Source: Henckelia pumila (taxonomy: Eukaryota > Streptophyta > Magnoliopsida > Lamiales > Gesneriaceae). From it: a stretch of 64,000 nt of DNA. Of this stretch, positions 46,906 through 59,004 are shown one piece after another. Location of the stretch: contig NC_133122.1 of assembly GCF_033568475.1 (NCBI RefSeq), positions 11,746,201 through 11,810,200 on the forward strand, written 5' to 3'. The position numbers and the translations under genes were made by a program. The notes below the pieces were generated by a model. That model did no database searches. It was not told the origin of the DNA and worked only from the letters and a program-made list of their open reading frames with translations. The stretch's first letter is position 1, and the number at the start of each line of letters is the position of its first letter.

Positions 46906-49146
46906 TTAAGTCTTTCCCTTCTCTTTTACACGCCAAATAAATTTCACGAGGCGCCTTTTAAATTTCGCTCTCTTGTTCTTCGTGGCTTTCTTTGGTAGTA
47001 AATTCGGCGCTTTTTCCTTCGATGAATCGACCGCAAAATCAGATCTTTTACAGTTCTCCAACTTCATAACCGGTTCAATTGAGTATAAGTCTTCGATAGA
47101 TGGATTAGATGTCTTCATGAATAAGTTGAAAATCACTCTCTCGCCTTCCACACCCATCGACAACGCACCCTTTTTCACTTCTATCTTGGCATCAGCCGTG
47201 GCCAAGAAAGGTCTCCCCAATATCAGGGGAGCACCATGATCTGCTTCTACTTCTAATACCACAAAATCCGCTGGGAAGATGAATTTATCCACCTTGACTA
47301 GAACATCTTCAACAATTCCTAGTGGATATTTAATGCTCCGATCCGCCAATTTCAATGAAATCTTAGTCGATTTCATATCTCCCAACTCCAAGGCCTTGTA
47401 AATAGATAATGACATTAAATTAATACTGGCCCCTAAATCACAAAGTGCATTATTAAAATAAGAAGAGCCAATAGAACAAGGAATAGTAAAACTCCCTGGA
47501 TCCTTAAGCTTTTGTGGCATCTTCTTTTGCAGCACCGCACTGCACTCTTCAGTCAAATTGACCACCTCGTTCTCTAGCAGTCTCCTTTTCTTGGACATCA
47601 TCTCCTTGATGAATTTTGCGTAGTTCGGCATTTGCTCCAAAGCATCAGCAAAGGGGATGTTGATGTGAATTTTCTTGAAAATCTCCAAGAATTTGGAGAA
47701 CTGCTCGTCCAAAGCTTTCTTCTTGAACCTCTGCGGGTAGGGAAGTGGAGGCTTATACATCGGTTTCGGCTCCAGTTCAGGCTCCTTCTCTTTTGTCTCG
47801 ACTTTCTCCTCTTTCATACCAGGTTCTTGGACTCCATTTCTTTTCTACTCCTCAACTCTATGGCATTGCACTGCTCCTTGGGATTTACCTCAGTATTGCT
47901 AGGGAACTGGCCGCGGTTGTTGTCTTTCAGTGCATTCGCCAACTGCCCTATGCTGGTTTCCATGGATTGCAACACAGCACCCATGTTGGCCATGTGCGTC
48001 TCCAAGCTGTCAAGGCGAGACTCAATTCTTGCCATCCTCTTACCTGATTCCTGCACAAAGGTACTAACCACATCCTCCAAAGACAACTTACCATCACCCT
48101 TATTAGTATTGTTAGCATAAGAAAAATCTTCATTATTCCGCAAATTAGGGTGAAAAGTATTGGAAATAGGATTACCTCTGTACGCTCCATAACCTCGGTA
48201 GCCATTTGGATTTATATAATTGACTTGCTCTATGGCCGGTGATCCTTCAACTCCAGTTGAATCTGCAACATTAATTTTTTTTCAAAGAAGCTACCTGCGT
48301 AGTCAGTGCAGATAATTGAGCAGTGATGGACGTGAGAGGATCCACTGCATACACTCCAGCTGGCTTTTTGACTCCCACACGCTCAGATGGCCATTGGAAA
48401 CTATTGACCGTCATCTCCTCCAACATATCATAAGCCTGAACATGATCCTTAGCAAATATAGTACCTCCAGCCGCTGAGTCCACATTCATTCGCGTAGGCG
48501 CATTCAGTCCGTTGTAAAACCACTCAATCTGTTCACAATCTGCAAAATTGTGGTTAGGACAACGTCTAAGTAAATCTTTATACCTTTCCCACGCCTCGTA
48601 AAGCTGTTCAGAGTCCATCTGCCTGAAAGTACTTATCTCAATCTTCAGTTGGGTGGTTTTGGCAGGTGGAAAATATTTCGCAAGAAATTTTTCTGCCATC
48701 TCCTCCCAAGTAGTGATGCTTCCAAGCGGCAGTGATTGCAACCAACTTCTGGCTTGATCCCTGAGAGAAAACGGAAACAAGCGTAAGCGAATAATATCCT
48801 CAGACACACCATTTATTTTTACCGTATCCGTAATCTCCAAGAAGGTGCGTAGGTGTAGGTGAGGATCAGCAGTGGCACTCCCATTAAATTGGTTCTGTTG
48901 AACCATGTTGATCAAGGACGGCTTTAGCTCAAAATTGTTTGCATTGATAGTTCCACGAGCGATTCCAGAATAGTGAGCCTGGATCGTCGGCCGAAAGTGA
49001 TCTCTAATTGGCACCAAGGAAGCTTGTTGTACTTCTTCTTCAGCCATGTTATTAATTTCTTCTCTTCTCTCTCTTCTCAAAACACGTGCAGTGCGCTCGA
49101 TCTCTGGATCAAAAAATAGAGAATTAGAACTTTGAGATCGTCGCAT
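46906..49146 (-). pseudogene. Athila-E gag-protease
   Basis: The start at 49146 gives MRRSQSSNSLFFDPEIERTA. The Athila gag domain follows (DHFRPTIQAHYSGIARGTIN, LRLFPFSLRDQARSWLQSLP, WEEMAEKFLAKYFPP), then a linker and an aspartic protease (FNNALCDLGASINLMSLSIY, LILGRPFLATADAKIEV) and a Lys-rich end, TAA at 46906. Compared with F there is one extra A in an A8 run near 48276 (SLKKN*) and one missing base near 47840. The two shifts compensate, leaving the middle third (47814-48270) in another frame. No in-frame nonsense change is seen otherwise, which agrees with the element's youth. Confidence 0.9.
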
Positions 49147-49265
49147 AGACTGCAGTTAAAAATAAGAAGAAATTAATTAGCAACTTAAAAATAAAATAAA
49201 ATAAAAACTCTAAATTAAAATCTAGACTAATTGGTAACAAGACTAAAAAATAATCAAAATTTACT

Positions 49266-49283
49266 CCCCGGCAACGGCGCCAA
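49266..49283 (-). other. Primer binding site of Athila-E (tRNA-Asp-like)
   Basis: On minus this reads TGGCGCCGTTGCCGGGGA, the site used by Athila/Calypso elements, 6 nt after the LTR. Confidence 0.88.
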
Positions 49284-49289
49284 AAACTT

Positions 49290-50684
49290 TGTTGTGAAAA
49301 TTCCTCGCAAGCGTACGATTGTCAAGTTTTAATATAGTGATAAAATCAAGTATCGATCCCTCAGGGAGTAAAATGAAAATAATAATGCTTGTAATTAGAA
49401 TAGTCCAAACTTTATTTAGAAAATCAATAATCAAGAATTTTGCAATTAAAATAAATAATCAGTTGATTTTTCGATAACACACACACAACTTTCAGATTAA
49501 AATCAATCAGAGAATAATGGTCTAGAGGTATAGATTTCACCTGGTTTCAACAACAATCAATCCTAATTAATTAATCTTCATGAATTTCAAAGAATTAATA
49601 GCCAAGAACACTTACGTGTATTATTCCCTCTCCCGAGTGCCGAATAAAATATATCAACTACAATTCAATTCCAATATCCCTATTAAGAATTTACTTGCAG
49701 TGATCAATTCAAAACAATGTTCTCTTTAAAAGCTCTGTTAAAATTATAAGCTCTCCCGAGTCAGATAAACAATTAACAGTGTATTTTCCAATGGTCCTAT
49801 TCAAAATCTCCTCTCCCGAGTGCCAGATTTCAAATAAATATTACAAATCAATTATTGATCAGATAATTGAAAAGACAATCAATTCTAGAAAAAAACAATT
49901 AATCTATAAGAAATTCAATTCAATAAAATTAAGAATTCAAGAAAGTGTCTACACCAGGTTCCATCCGACCTCTAGACTCTAAAAAATTAGTTCATAATAA
50001 AATTCTGAATAAAACAATAATCCATAAATTCAAACATATTCAGAATAAAATAAAAGATAAAAGAAACAAATCCGTCGTCGACGCCGTGTCCGGTCTATCA
50101 AACTCCGTCTTCGTTCTTCAGGTAAGCTCTAGAAAATCTCCAAGAAAAATCTCTCGATCAAACCTCTGATTTCTATGTAATTGTTGTGGCGGCTCCTCCT
50201 TTCTCAAGTCTGACAAAAATCCTTTTATAGCGTGCACAAAAACCAACAAAATCAAGCCCATAAAAATTTCCCGATTTAATAAAATTCCCAAAACACAGCG
50301 ACGGGGTGGGCGCTCAATAGACGGCGCGGGCGCGCCTTCAACTCGTAATCTCAATTCTCAGATTTCTCATCGCACAACGCGATTGCTCTAAGTTATGCGC
50401 TAACAACAGGAGCTAATCTTTCTTGGCCCAATAAAGAAGTCCAACACTGTTCCTTTTCTTTTCTCTAAACGTTCTTTTCTCTCTTTTCTCTTTTTACTTT
50501 TTTTTTTAATTCTTTTAATTCCTATTTTCTTCTTTTTTTCTTCCACAATAATTCTTCTTTTCCCCATTATTTCCATAATTCTCTGCAAGCACAAAAACAA
50601 CAAAACACCCACATAAATCTGCTCGAAACAAACAATTAACAATTAAAAGTATATATAAATTAAGTGTATAAAATACACTTATCA
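49290..50684 (-). repeat. Athila-E 5' LTR (1395 bp)
   Basis: Twin of 42787-44180, ending TTTTCACAACA on minus at 49290. CTCTCCCGAGTGCC-like phrases recur four times across the LTR (for example about 49628, 49752 and 49812) at irregular spacing. Confidence 0.94.
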
Positions 50685-51427
50685 GGTTTTGATTTCACCT
50701 GGTTTCGACAACAACTACTCCTAATTAAATTATTTTCATGAATTTCATTCAATTAATAGCCAAGAACACTTAATTATATTATTTCCCTCTCCCGAGCAAT
50801 AAATAATGTGTATCAACTAAGATTCAATTCCAATATCCCTATAAAAAATCTAGTCTTAGTGATATTTGTAAAACGATGTTCTTCCTAAAGCTCTGTTAAC
50901 GTTATACACTCTCCCGAGCTATATAAACAATTAAAGGTGTAATTTTTAATGTTCCTATTCAAAATCTCCTCTTCCGAGCAATGTTTTCCCGCCGAATAAA
51001 GCCCAAAAAAGTCTCAAAATTTCCTTTCCAAAAAATTACAAAATCTGACTTTCGGACGGCGCGGGCGCGTAGTATAATGGCGAGGGCGCGCCCTGCTCTC
51101 GCATGTCCAATTCTGCAACGCGTGACAATTTGCAAAAATTCATATCTCTTAAAATAACCGTCGGATTGAGCTGAAATTTTGACAGAAACTTCAAAACATC
51201 CTAAAATTTATTATTAACGGTAGAGATCGAATTTTGTTGTCTCAATAAGATCCAGTAATTTTCTGAAGTTGCTGCAAGATAATTCATCCTTCCGTTTATT
51301 CTTGCTACTTTTCTCCCAATCCTTGCAACTCACAAAAACAACAACAAATACACATAATATCCACTCGATAAATCACAAAATCCAAGTCAAATCATATATA
51401 AATTAAGTGCATAAATTGCACTTATCA
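50685..51427 (-). repeat. Athila-F 3' LTR, main remaining part
   Basis: It matches the F 5' LTR from 55302 onward, but about 430 bp is missing at about 50988: the sequence jumps from CAATGTTTTC (55599-55608 in the other copy) to CCGCCGAATAAAG (about 56036). It ends GCACTTATCA at 51427, next to polypurine tract AATTCCCCCAAACTTA (51428-51443). Confidence 0.85.
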
Positions 51428-51443
51428 AATTCCCCCAAACTTA

Positions 51444-52670
51444 GAATTTTGCTAGTCCCGAGAAAAACAATAATGAGTAATCTATCGGCCTCCGAATTTT
51501 ATATTCCAAGATTCCATACACATGTCCGCTAATTTTTTCAAGAGTTCTCGTGTGTGAGTGATTGGCCAATCTCATCTACCCACCTAACTTTCGATAAAAT
51601 CATGCAATCCGTAAGCTTCATAAATTCATTAACTCAACCCTCAAGTTTCAAAATAATATCAACCAAGTTCAACTTTTATTTACACAGATCAAAAGGACTT
51701 TTTCGGTTAACTTTTAGGCTCAAGTATAATCAGCAGGAGATCTGTGTCCATATATGTATCAATGGTAATCAAAGACTCGGGATTCAAGCAAAGGGAATGT
51801 ATATTTTTCAATTTGAGCAGTATTGAGTAGCTAAAAATATTACTTGCATTGCATTGCCAGATAATTCTATCTAGGCTTCTTTCTACTTCATACATTCTAT
51901 ATCTTTAGCCTTGTTTTTGGACTAGAATTTCAATCCATTTTTTTTTCAAGGCCTCCCCTCACCTTACTTTCTCCGCCATTACTTTTCTTTGAACTTTTTA
52001 GCTACTCAATTTGTTTTGGATTTGTAATGAATATATAATGGCTAAAAAGACTAAATAGATTCGAAAAAAACGCATAAATCACTTCCGTGTTCATAAAAAT
52101 CTACCTCAGTTTCAAACAAAAATCACAAGAGTTAAAAATCAAATCATCTAATTCACATCACAAATCCACATAATTTTTCTCTAATTTCTAGGAGTATCGA
52201 AAATCATGGCATTCGTGCATAATTGTGAGAACTCAAGATTAAATATAGCCAACACTAACTTTTTAGCACAAAAAAAAAATTATTTTCATCATAGGCCAAC
52301 ACAATTACAAAATCATGCATTTAACTCAACCTAACTCATGAAAATTTTTAATTTATTTTCACACATCCCCCCCCAAACCTAAATTGTGCATTGTCCACAA
52401 TGTACAGTAGTAAATCAAAACAAGGACACATACCTTGGGCACCGAGCGTCAGTACTCGACACCATCTTAATCACTCAAAACTCTTCATCAGGGGTGCCTC
52501 CTAAACTCCTTCACCTACACAATTCAAAATCATTATTAATGTCTAGTTTCCTCATGATAAAAAATAAAACTAAAACAACTAAAAGAAAATAAAAAACGCA
52601 TAAAACATAACTTGGGTTGCCTCCCAAGAAGCGCTTAGTTTATAGTCCATAGCCCGTATGTATTCCAATT
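51444..52670. other. Athila-F non-coding region with internal polypurine tract
   Basis: No gene supported. An internal polypurine tract-like sequence is at 52366-52380 (AGGTTTGGGGGGGGA on minus), in the same relative position as in E. The conserved GGTTGCCTCCCAAGAAGCGC phrase lies at about 52615, just past the end of gag-protease. Confidence 0.55.
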
Positions 52671-54929
52671 CTAGCCTGGTTCGGCTTTGTTGAGGGTCTC
52701 CCCTTTCGCTTTCACCCTCCAAATATATTCAACAATCTTTTTAAATTTTGATTTCTTCTTTGTTCTCTTCTTCTTCTTTGGCACCTTCGGATTATTCTTC
52801 TTTGAATCTACCTCATGAACAAGTTTGGGATGGCTATCCAGCTTCACAACAAGCTCAATCATGCATAATTCCTCGATGGGTGGATTACTTGATTTCTTGA
52901 ATATGTTAAAAATAACTCTTTCGCCTTCCACACCCATCGATAACTCACCATTCTTCACCTCAATCTTGGCATCAGCAGTGGCCAAGAATGGTCTCCCCAA
53001 TATCAGTGGCATATTTGCATCCTCCTCCATATCTAGAACAACAAAATCCGCCGGAAAAATAAATTTATCTATTTTTACCAAAAAATCTTCAATGATTCCA
53101 AGCGGATATGTAATAGATCTATCAGCCAACTGCAAAGCGATTATTGTGGGCTTCACCTCACCAAGTCCTAAGCTCCTGAAAACAGACAAAGGCATTAAAT
53201 TAATGCTACCTCCTAAATCGCAAAGTGCATTATTAAAATAAGAAAAACCAATTGTGCAAGGAATAGTAAAACTCCCTGGATCCTTAAGCTTTTGTGGCAT
53301 CTTCTTTTGGGGCACAACACTACATTCTTCAGTTAAGCTCACCACCTCATTCTCTTGAAGTCTCCTTTTCTTGGACATCGCCTCTTTGATGAATTTTGCG
53401 TAGTTCGACATTTGCTCCAAATCATCGGCAAAGGGGATGTTGATATGAATTTTCTTGAAAATCTCCAAGAATTTGGAGAACTGCTCATCTAAAGCTTTCT
53501 TCTTGAACCTTTGCGGGTAAGGGACTGGAGGCTTGTACATCGGTTTTTCTTCAAGTTCAGGCTTCTTCTCTTCGACTTCCTTATCTTTATCTACATCAGC
53601 TGCATGTTCTTGGACTCCAACTTCTTTTTCACTCCTCAACTCTATGGACTTACACTATTCTATGGGATTCACCTCAGTATTGCTTGGGAATTGACCGCGA
53701 TTATTATCTTTCAGTACGTTTGCCAACTGCCCAATGCTAGTCTCCATAGACTTCATCATGGCACCCATATTTACCACATGTGTCTCCAAGCTGTCAAGGC
53801 GAGACTCAGTTCTCGCCATCCTCTTACCTGCTTGCTGCACAAAGGTACTAACCACATCCTCCAAAGACAACTTACCATCACCCTTATTAGTATTGTTAGC
53901 ATATGAAAAATTTTCATTATTACGCAAATTAGGGTGAAAAGTATTAGGAACAGGATTACCTCTGTAAGCTCCATAACCTCGGTAGCCACTAGGATTAATA
54001 TAATTAACTTGCTCTGGGGTATGTGATCCTTCAACTCCAGTTGAATCTGCAACATTAATCTTATTCAAAGAAGTTACCTGTGTAGTCAGTGCAGATAATT
54101 GAGCGGTGATTGATGTTAGAGGATCCATTGCATACACTCCAATAGGCTTCTTGACTCCCGTACGCTCAAATGGCCATTGAAAACTATTGATCATCATTTG
54201 CTCCAACATATCATAGGCCTGTACATGGTCCTTTTCAAATATAGTACCTCCAGCCGCAGAATCCACATTCATCCTCGTAGGCGCATTCAGTCCGTTGTAA
54301 AACCACACGATCTGCTCCCAATTTGCAAAATTGTGGTTAGGACAACGTCTAAGTAATTATTTGTACCTTTCTCAAGCCTCGTATAGCTGTTCAGTGTCCA
54401 TCTGCCGGAAGGTGCTGATCTCTATCTTCAATTGGGTGGACTTGACAGGTGGAAAATATTTAGCAAGAAATTTTTCTGCCATCCCCTCTAAAGTAGTGAT
54501 GCTTCCTAGCGGCAGTGACTGTAACCAACTCCTTGCTTGATCCCTGAGAGAAAACGGAAACAAGCGTAAACGCATAATATCCTCAGACACACCATTAATT
54601 TTTACCATATCGATTATCTCCAAAAAGGTGCGCAGGTGTAGGTGAGGATCAGCAGTGACGCTCCCATTAAATTGGTTATGTTGAACCATGTTGATCAAGG
54701 CCGGCTTTAGCTCAAAATTGTTGGCATTGATGGTTCCTCGAGCGATTTCAGAATAGTGAGCCTGGATCGTCGGCCTGAAGTGATCTCTGATTGGCACCAG
54801 GGGAGGTTGTTGTGCTTCTTCTTCAGCCATTCTCTCAATTTCTTCTCTTTTAGCTCTTCTTAAAGCACGTGCAGTGCGCTCGATCTCCGGATCAAAAAGT
54901 AAAGAATTCGCACTTTGAGATCGTCGCAT
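52671..54929 (-). pseudogene. Athila-F gag-protease
   Basis: One frame from MRRSQSANSLLFDPEIERTA (54929) to TGA at 52671. Gag domains match E (AEKFLAKYFPP, MWFYNGLNAPTRMNVDSAAG, KINVADSTGVEG), and the protease has FNNALCDLGGSINLMPLSVF. The catalytic triplet reads D-L-G-G where E has D-L-G-A. Stops are TGA in LYEA*ERYK (about 54372; Trp in E), TAA two codons on in RYK*LLRR (Asp in E), and TAG in NPIE*CKSI (about 53655; Gln in E). No frameshift is seen. Confidence 0.9.
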
Positions 54930-55067
54930 AGACTACAATTAAAAATAAGAAGAAATCAATTACTAACTTAAAATAAAATAAATAAAACTCTAAATTAAAA
55001 TCTAGACTAATTGGTAACAAGACAAAACAAAATCAAAAATTACTCCCCGGCAACGACGCCAAAAACT

Positions 55068-56071
55068 TGTTGTTAAAAATACTCACAAGCGTACGAGTGT
55101 CAAGTTTTAATATAGTGATAAATCAAGTATCGTTCCCACAGAGAGTAAAATGAAAAATATTTAGTTCTTGTAATTAGAATAGTCTAAACTTTATCTAAAA
55201 AATCAAATAAAGAGTTTTGATTTCAACTTAAAATAAAATTCAAAGCTTTTACAAAAACTCGCACACAACTTCCGAAAAATATCAATGAGAGAAAAATGGT
55301 CTAGAGGTTTTGATTTCACCTGGTTTCGACAACAACTACTCCTAATTAAATTATTTTCATGAATTTCATTCAATTAATGGCCAAGAACACTTAATTATAT
55401 TATTTCCCTTTCCCGAGCAACAAATAATGTGTATCAACTAAGATTCAAATCCAATATCCCTATTAAAAATCTAGTCTTAGTGATATGTGTAAAATGATAT
55501 TCTTCCTAAAGCTCCGTTAACGTTATACACTCTCCAGAGCTATATAAACAATTAACGGTGTAATTTCTAATGATCCTATTCAAAATCTCCTCTCCCGAGC
55601 AATGTTTTCAAATAAGTATAACAATTCAATTAGTGATCAAGTAATTGAAAAAACAATCAAAGCTAAAAAAACAATTAATTTAGGAGAATTCAATCCAATA
55701 AAATTAACAATTCGTAAAAGCGTCTCAACCAGGCTACATCAAACTCCTAGACTATGAAAATTTAGTTCATGATCAAAAATAGATAAACACCAGTCATATT
55801 CAAAAGTCTAGACATCAATTCAATGATAACAAATTCGAAAGGAAGAAAACAAATTCGAATATTCGACGCCGTGTCCGGTCGACGATCTTCTCCTTTTTTC
55901 TTCAAATTCTTCATGTTGATGCACATATCTTTCTTCTCCAATTGTCACAATCAAGCTCTCTGAATTTGTGTTGTGTTGTCAGGCGGCTCTCCCCTTTGAT
56001 TGTGTCTTTGAAGTCCCTTTTATATGTCCTCGAAGCCCGCCGAATAAAGCCCGAAAATGTCTCAAAATTTT
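55068..56071 (-). repeat. Athila-F 5' LTR, truncated by LTR G
   Basis: The LTR end on minus is ...AACAACA at 55068, beside the primer site. It matches the left F LTR segment and is broken at 56071/56072, where TGTAACGCCCCG of LTR G starts. The remaining part must lie right of the window. Confidence 0.85.
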
Positions 56072-57447
56072 TGTAACGCCCCGTTTTTATCTTAATTGAT
56101 GTTATTTGAGATATTATGTGATTTCAGAATTCGAGAGCCAATTTTTATTAATCAGGGACCTTTTTGCAATTTTCGGAAATTTCAGGGGCTAAAACGCAAA
56201 ATTGAGTTTTTTTATATATATTGAGCTTTGACTAAGTCTTTGCATCACTCCATCATCCCCTTCACAACGTTCCTTCACCATTTTAGGCGATCAAAAAGCT
56301 TCCAAGCTTTTGTGATTTCATTTTTATCTCGATCCGTCCGTTGGAATTCAATCTCGAGTAGATATCTGCGATCACAGCATCGAGTGCTCCGTTTTGAAGT
56401 AAGTTTCTCTTATTTCTACGAGGTTTGAATTTTTGGATTTCTTTAGAATTGATTGATATTCAGAGAGGATGTTCTTGAGGTTGCTGTGATAGTATATCTA
56501 AGACGGTTCGGAGATATATCGACGATCGGATTTGATATGATTTTTCTTATGATTTTCGAAACTTAGATTTTTTAGATGTATTGGGTTTGACTTGGAAATG
56601 ATGTTAGATGATTGGTTTGAGTATTTGGAATTGATATTCTGCTGTCTGCAATTTCGGTTTGATCAGTTTATAGCCGTTATGCCGTCAGTTTGAGTTTCGG
56701 GATATCGTTTCTATTGATTTGATTATACCGAGTTTGATGAGATTTTTCTATCGATATTGATCTTATTACTTCTTCTGTTAGATTGATTCGAAGTCCTTGG
56801 AATTGCGAGATTGCAGCTTCGATCAGTTTGGAAGATTGAGCCGGTATAGTATCGACTTCTTACTTTCGATCGTAGAACTTGAATAGATATTGAATTGAGA
56901 TTTGTTGTTTTACATATTGAAGATTGGGAACGACAAGAAGGTATAAGACGACTTTGGAATGAAATAGGACGATTAACTTGAATTCGGATTGATCCGAGTG
57001 TCCTAGAAGAAATCATATATTGCATGTTTATATGCTTATTAAACTTATGATTGAATTGATATTTGAATGCATGAGATTTCATATGCTTTCATATTGAACC
57101 GATTGATTATTCATTTTGAATTAGACGATCTGGAGATTATAGTTGAGTGGCCTTGGTAGGCGATTTACTACAAGTGTCGATTAACTCACTATAATGCCCT
57201 AGAGTCTAGAGGATTAAAATATACCTCATCCACCTCGAAAGGGGAGTTCAGTGTGATTGTTGGATATTTTAACCTCGGGATCCCAAACCAAAGAAAGAAA
57301 GAATAATTCCTTTGATTATCTGAGTCTGATAATCCTGAAGTTTTAAAGTCATGCATATCACTTTAATTCCGCAATTGAATGAATTACTTGAGGTATATGT
57401 GGAATTTGATTATATACCATGTTTTGATATATTATGCGATATTGTAT
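56072..57447 (+). repeat. G: plus-strand LTR fragment of the Gypsy-A family
   Basis: It begins TGTAACGCCCCGTTTTTATC, matching the Gypsy-A LTR start (14439, minus), including the phrases GGAAATTTCAGGG and CTAAAACGCAAA. Being in the opposite orientation, it is a separate insertion. It is cut at 57447 by Gypsy-H. No gene is present; whether G is a solo LTR or a full element cannot be told from the window. Confidence 0.82.
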
Positions 57448-58479
57448 TGAAACGACCCTAACTTTCTAAATAATAAATAAATATGCGGAAAATTTTTATT
57501 TTTTTTTATTTACTTACTAAATAAAAATATGTACATATATGCCCATACATATATGCACAGAATAAATAAATTTAAAAATAAATAAATAAATTAAATAAAA
57601 TGCCACCTTAAATAAATTTAAATATCTGAGTCAAACATTTAATAAAATACTGTCATAAGTAAAATAATTAAAAACTGCATGCACTGAAAATATTTAGATA
57701 AAATATCCCAATTCTCAACCACTGAAAATAATTAAAAATGTATATCATGCTAAAATATTCAAAAACATGCGTAATGACTCAATCCACTATCACGATCACG
57801 GGGTCACTGCATGTCCGCTCATATGTCCTCGCCGCCGGTGGGTACCATATCCTCCTCTACGTACTCACCTGCACCATACCAGTGTAGTGAGCCTAGAGGC
57901 CCAACATGCTAACATAACAAAGGTTTAAAATAATTTAAATCACTTTAATACTAATACATAACATATACATGAATGAGCATGCTTAAAAAATATCATGACA
58001 TAACATAACTTAAATTAACTTAAATATCATAATCATACATAATACATAAACATTGTTGAGCAAATTATTTTCTAACATCGCATGGTTGTATCCATAGTGT
58101 AACCTTAAATCATACATTAAATACTGATCAGCGTGAAAACCAACGTACATGGCGGTGACGAATCTTCTCTTAAATTGGCAGTAAACTGCCCTTCAATAGT
58201 TCACATATGGGGACGAATCCCCCTCAAATTGTCACACTACTTCAACTTTCAACATAAAAAAATTATTTTTTCTTTTGCTCAACCTTAAACATTAAATCAT
58301 GCATAAAAATTATTTCATGAATGCATGTACTTAAATAAAATGTGTGTCCTTCATATATATTTAATTTAATTTTTATACTAACATATAAATACTAAAATAA
58401 CATTCATGCATAAAATAATTAAATATATATTTAGGACACATGCAATTTCTCATGGTTTGTGCTGAACTGCTGGCCCTAA

Positions 58480-58860
58480 CACTCAAGCCCATTTTCTTAA
58501 ATTCTGGCCCAATAACACTGAGACTGGCCCATTAATATACTTAAGCCCAATAATGATTATTCTAAGCCCAATTAATTAATTAAAGCCCATTAAGACATTC
58601 CTGGCCCAATAACAACCTATTCTGGCCCAATGGGCCCAAAAACCCAAAGACTGGCCCAATAACTTCCATGGGCTCTAAAGCCCATGAAAATTAGTGGGCT
58701 CACTTAGTTAAATTAATTAAGCCCAAAAATAATTAAATTCAACCCAATTAATTAAATGGAACCCAAATCATTTTATTTCAAATTAGTTGGCCCAAAACCA
58801 ATTAAATCATAAAATACTTTAATATTAAAAAGACTCGAGTCCGGCCCACCTAACCAAGAC
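58480..58860. repeat. Cluster of GGCCCA/AGCCCA motifs in Gypsy-H LTR
   Basis: About fifteen copies of (A/G)GCCCA(A/T), TGGGC(C/T) on the transcribed strand, lie in under 400 bp, several followed by ATTAATTA. They resemble site-II (TCP-binding) promoter elements. Confidence 0.75.
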
Positions 58861-58977
58861 CCGGACCAACTTAACCCGACCCACCACACTATTGAACCAA
58901 CCCAGGCCATAAACCCGACCCGGAACCAACCCTAACGCCTAAACCCGTCGCCCCCTTCCCCATGCTTCTCGGCCGCA

Positions 58978-59004
58978 GGCAGCAGCCATTCCATGGCTGC
59001 TGCC
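58978..59004. other. Perfect 12-bp inverted repeat in Gypsy-H LTR
   Basis: Arms are GGCAGCAGCCAT (58978-58989) and ATGGCTGCTGCC (58993-59004) around the 3-base loop TCC. A strong RNA hairpin is expected on either strand. Confidence 0.9.

Larger units (their letters stand above)
42787..50684 (-). mobile_element. Athila-E: complete non-autonomous Athila-like element (7898 bp), TSD GGTTT
   Basis: Two near-identical LTRs (42787-44180 and 49290-50684) enclose a 5.1-kb internal region that has gag-protease but no reverse transcriptase or integrase. GGTTT flanks both sides (42782-42786 and 50685-50689), and removing the element restores the F LTR reading ...GTCTAGAGGTTTTGATTTC. It can be called a gag-only dependent (TR-GAG type) element. 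Confidence 0.94.
42755..56071 (-). mobile_element. Athila-F: Athila-like Gypsy element, oldest host of the nest, gag-protease only
   Basis: Pieces are 42755-42786 and 50685-51427 (left, 3' LTR), the internal region 51428-55067, and the right (5') LTR from 55068 to 56071, where LTR G interrupts it. The internal region is about 3.6 kb and holds one gag-protease frame but no reverse transcriptase, RNase H or integrase. The primer site TGGCGTCGTTGCCGGGGA (about 55042-55059) is the Athila/Calypso tRNA-Asp type. Gypsy-D and element E both inserted in its left LTR, 32 bp apart. Confidence 0.88.
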
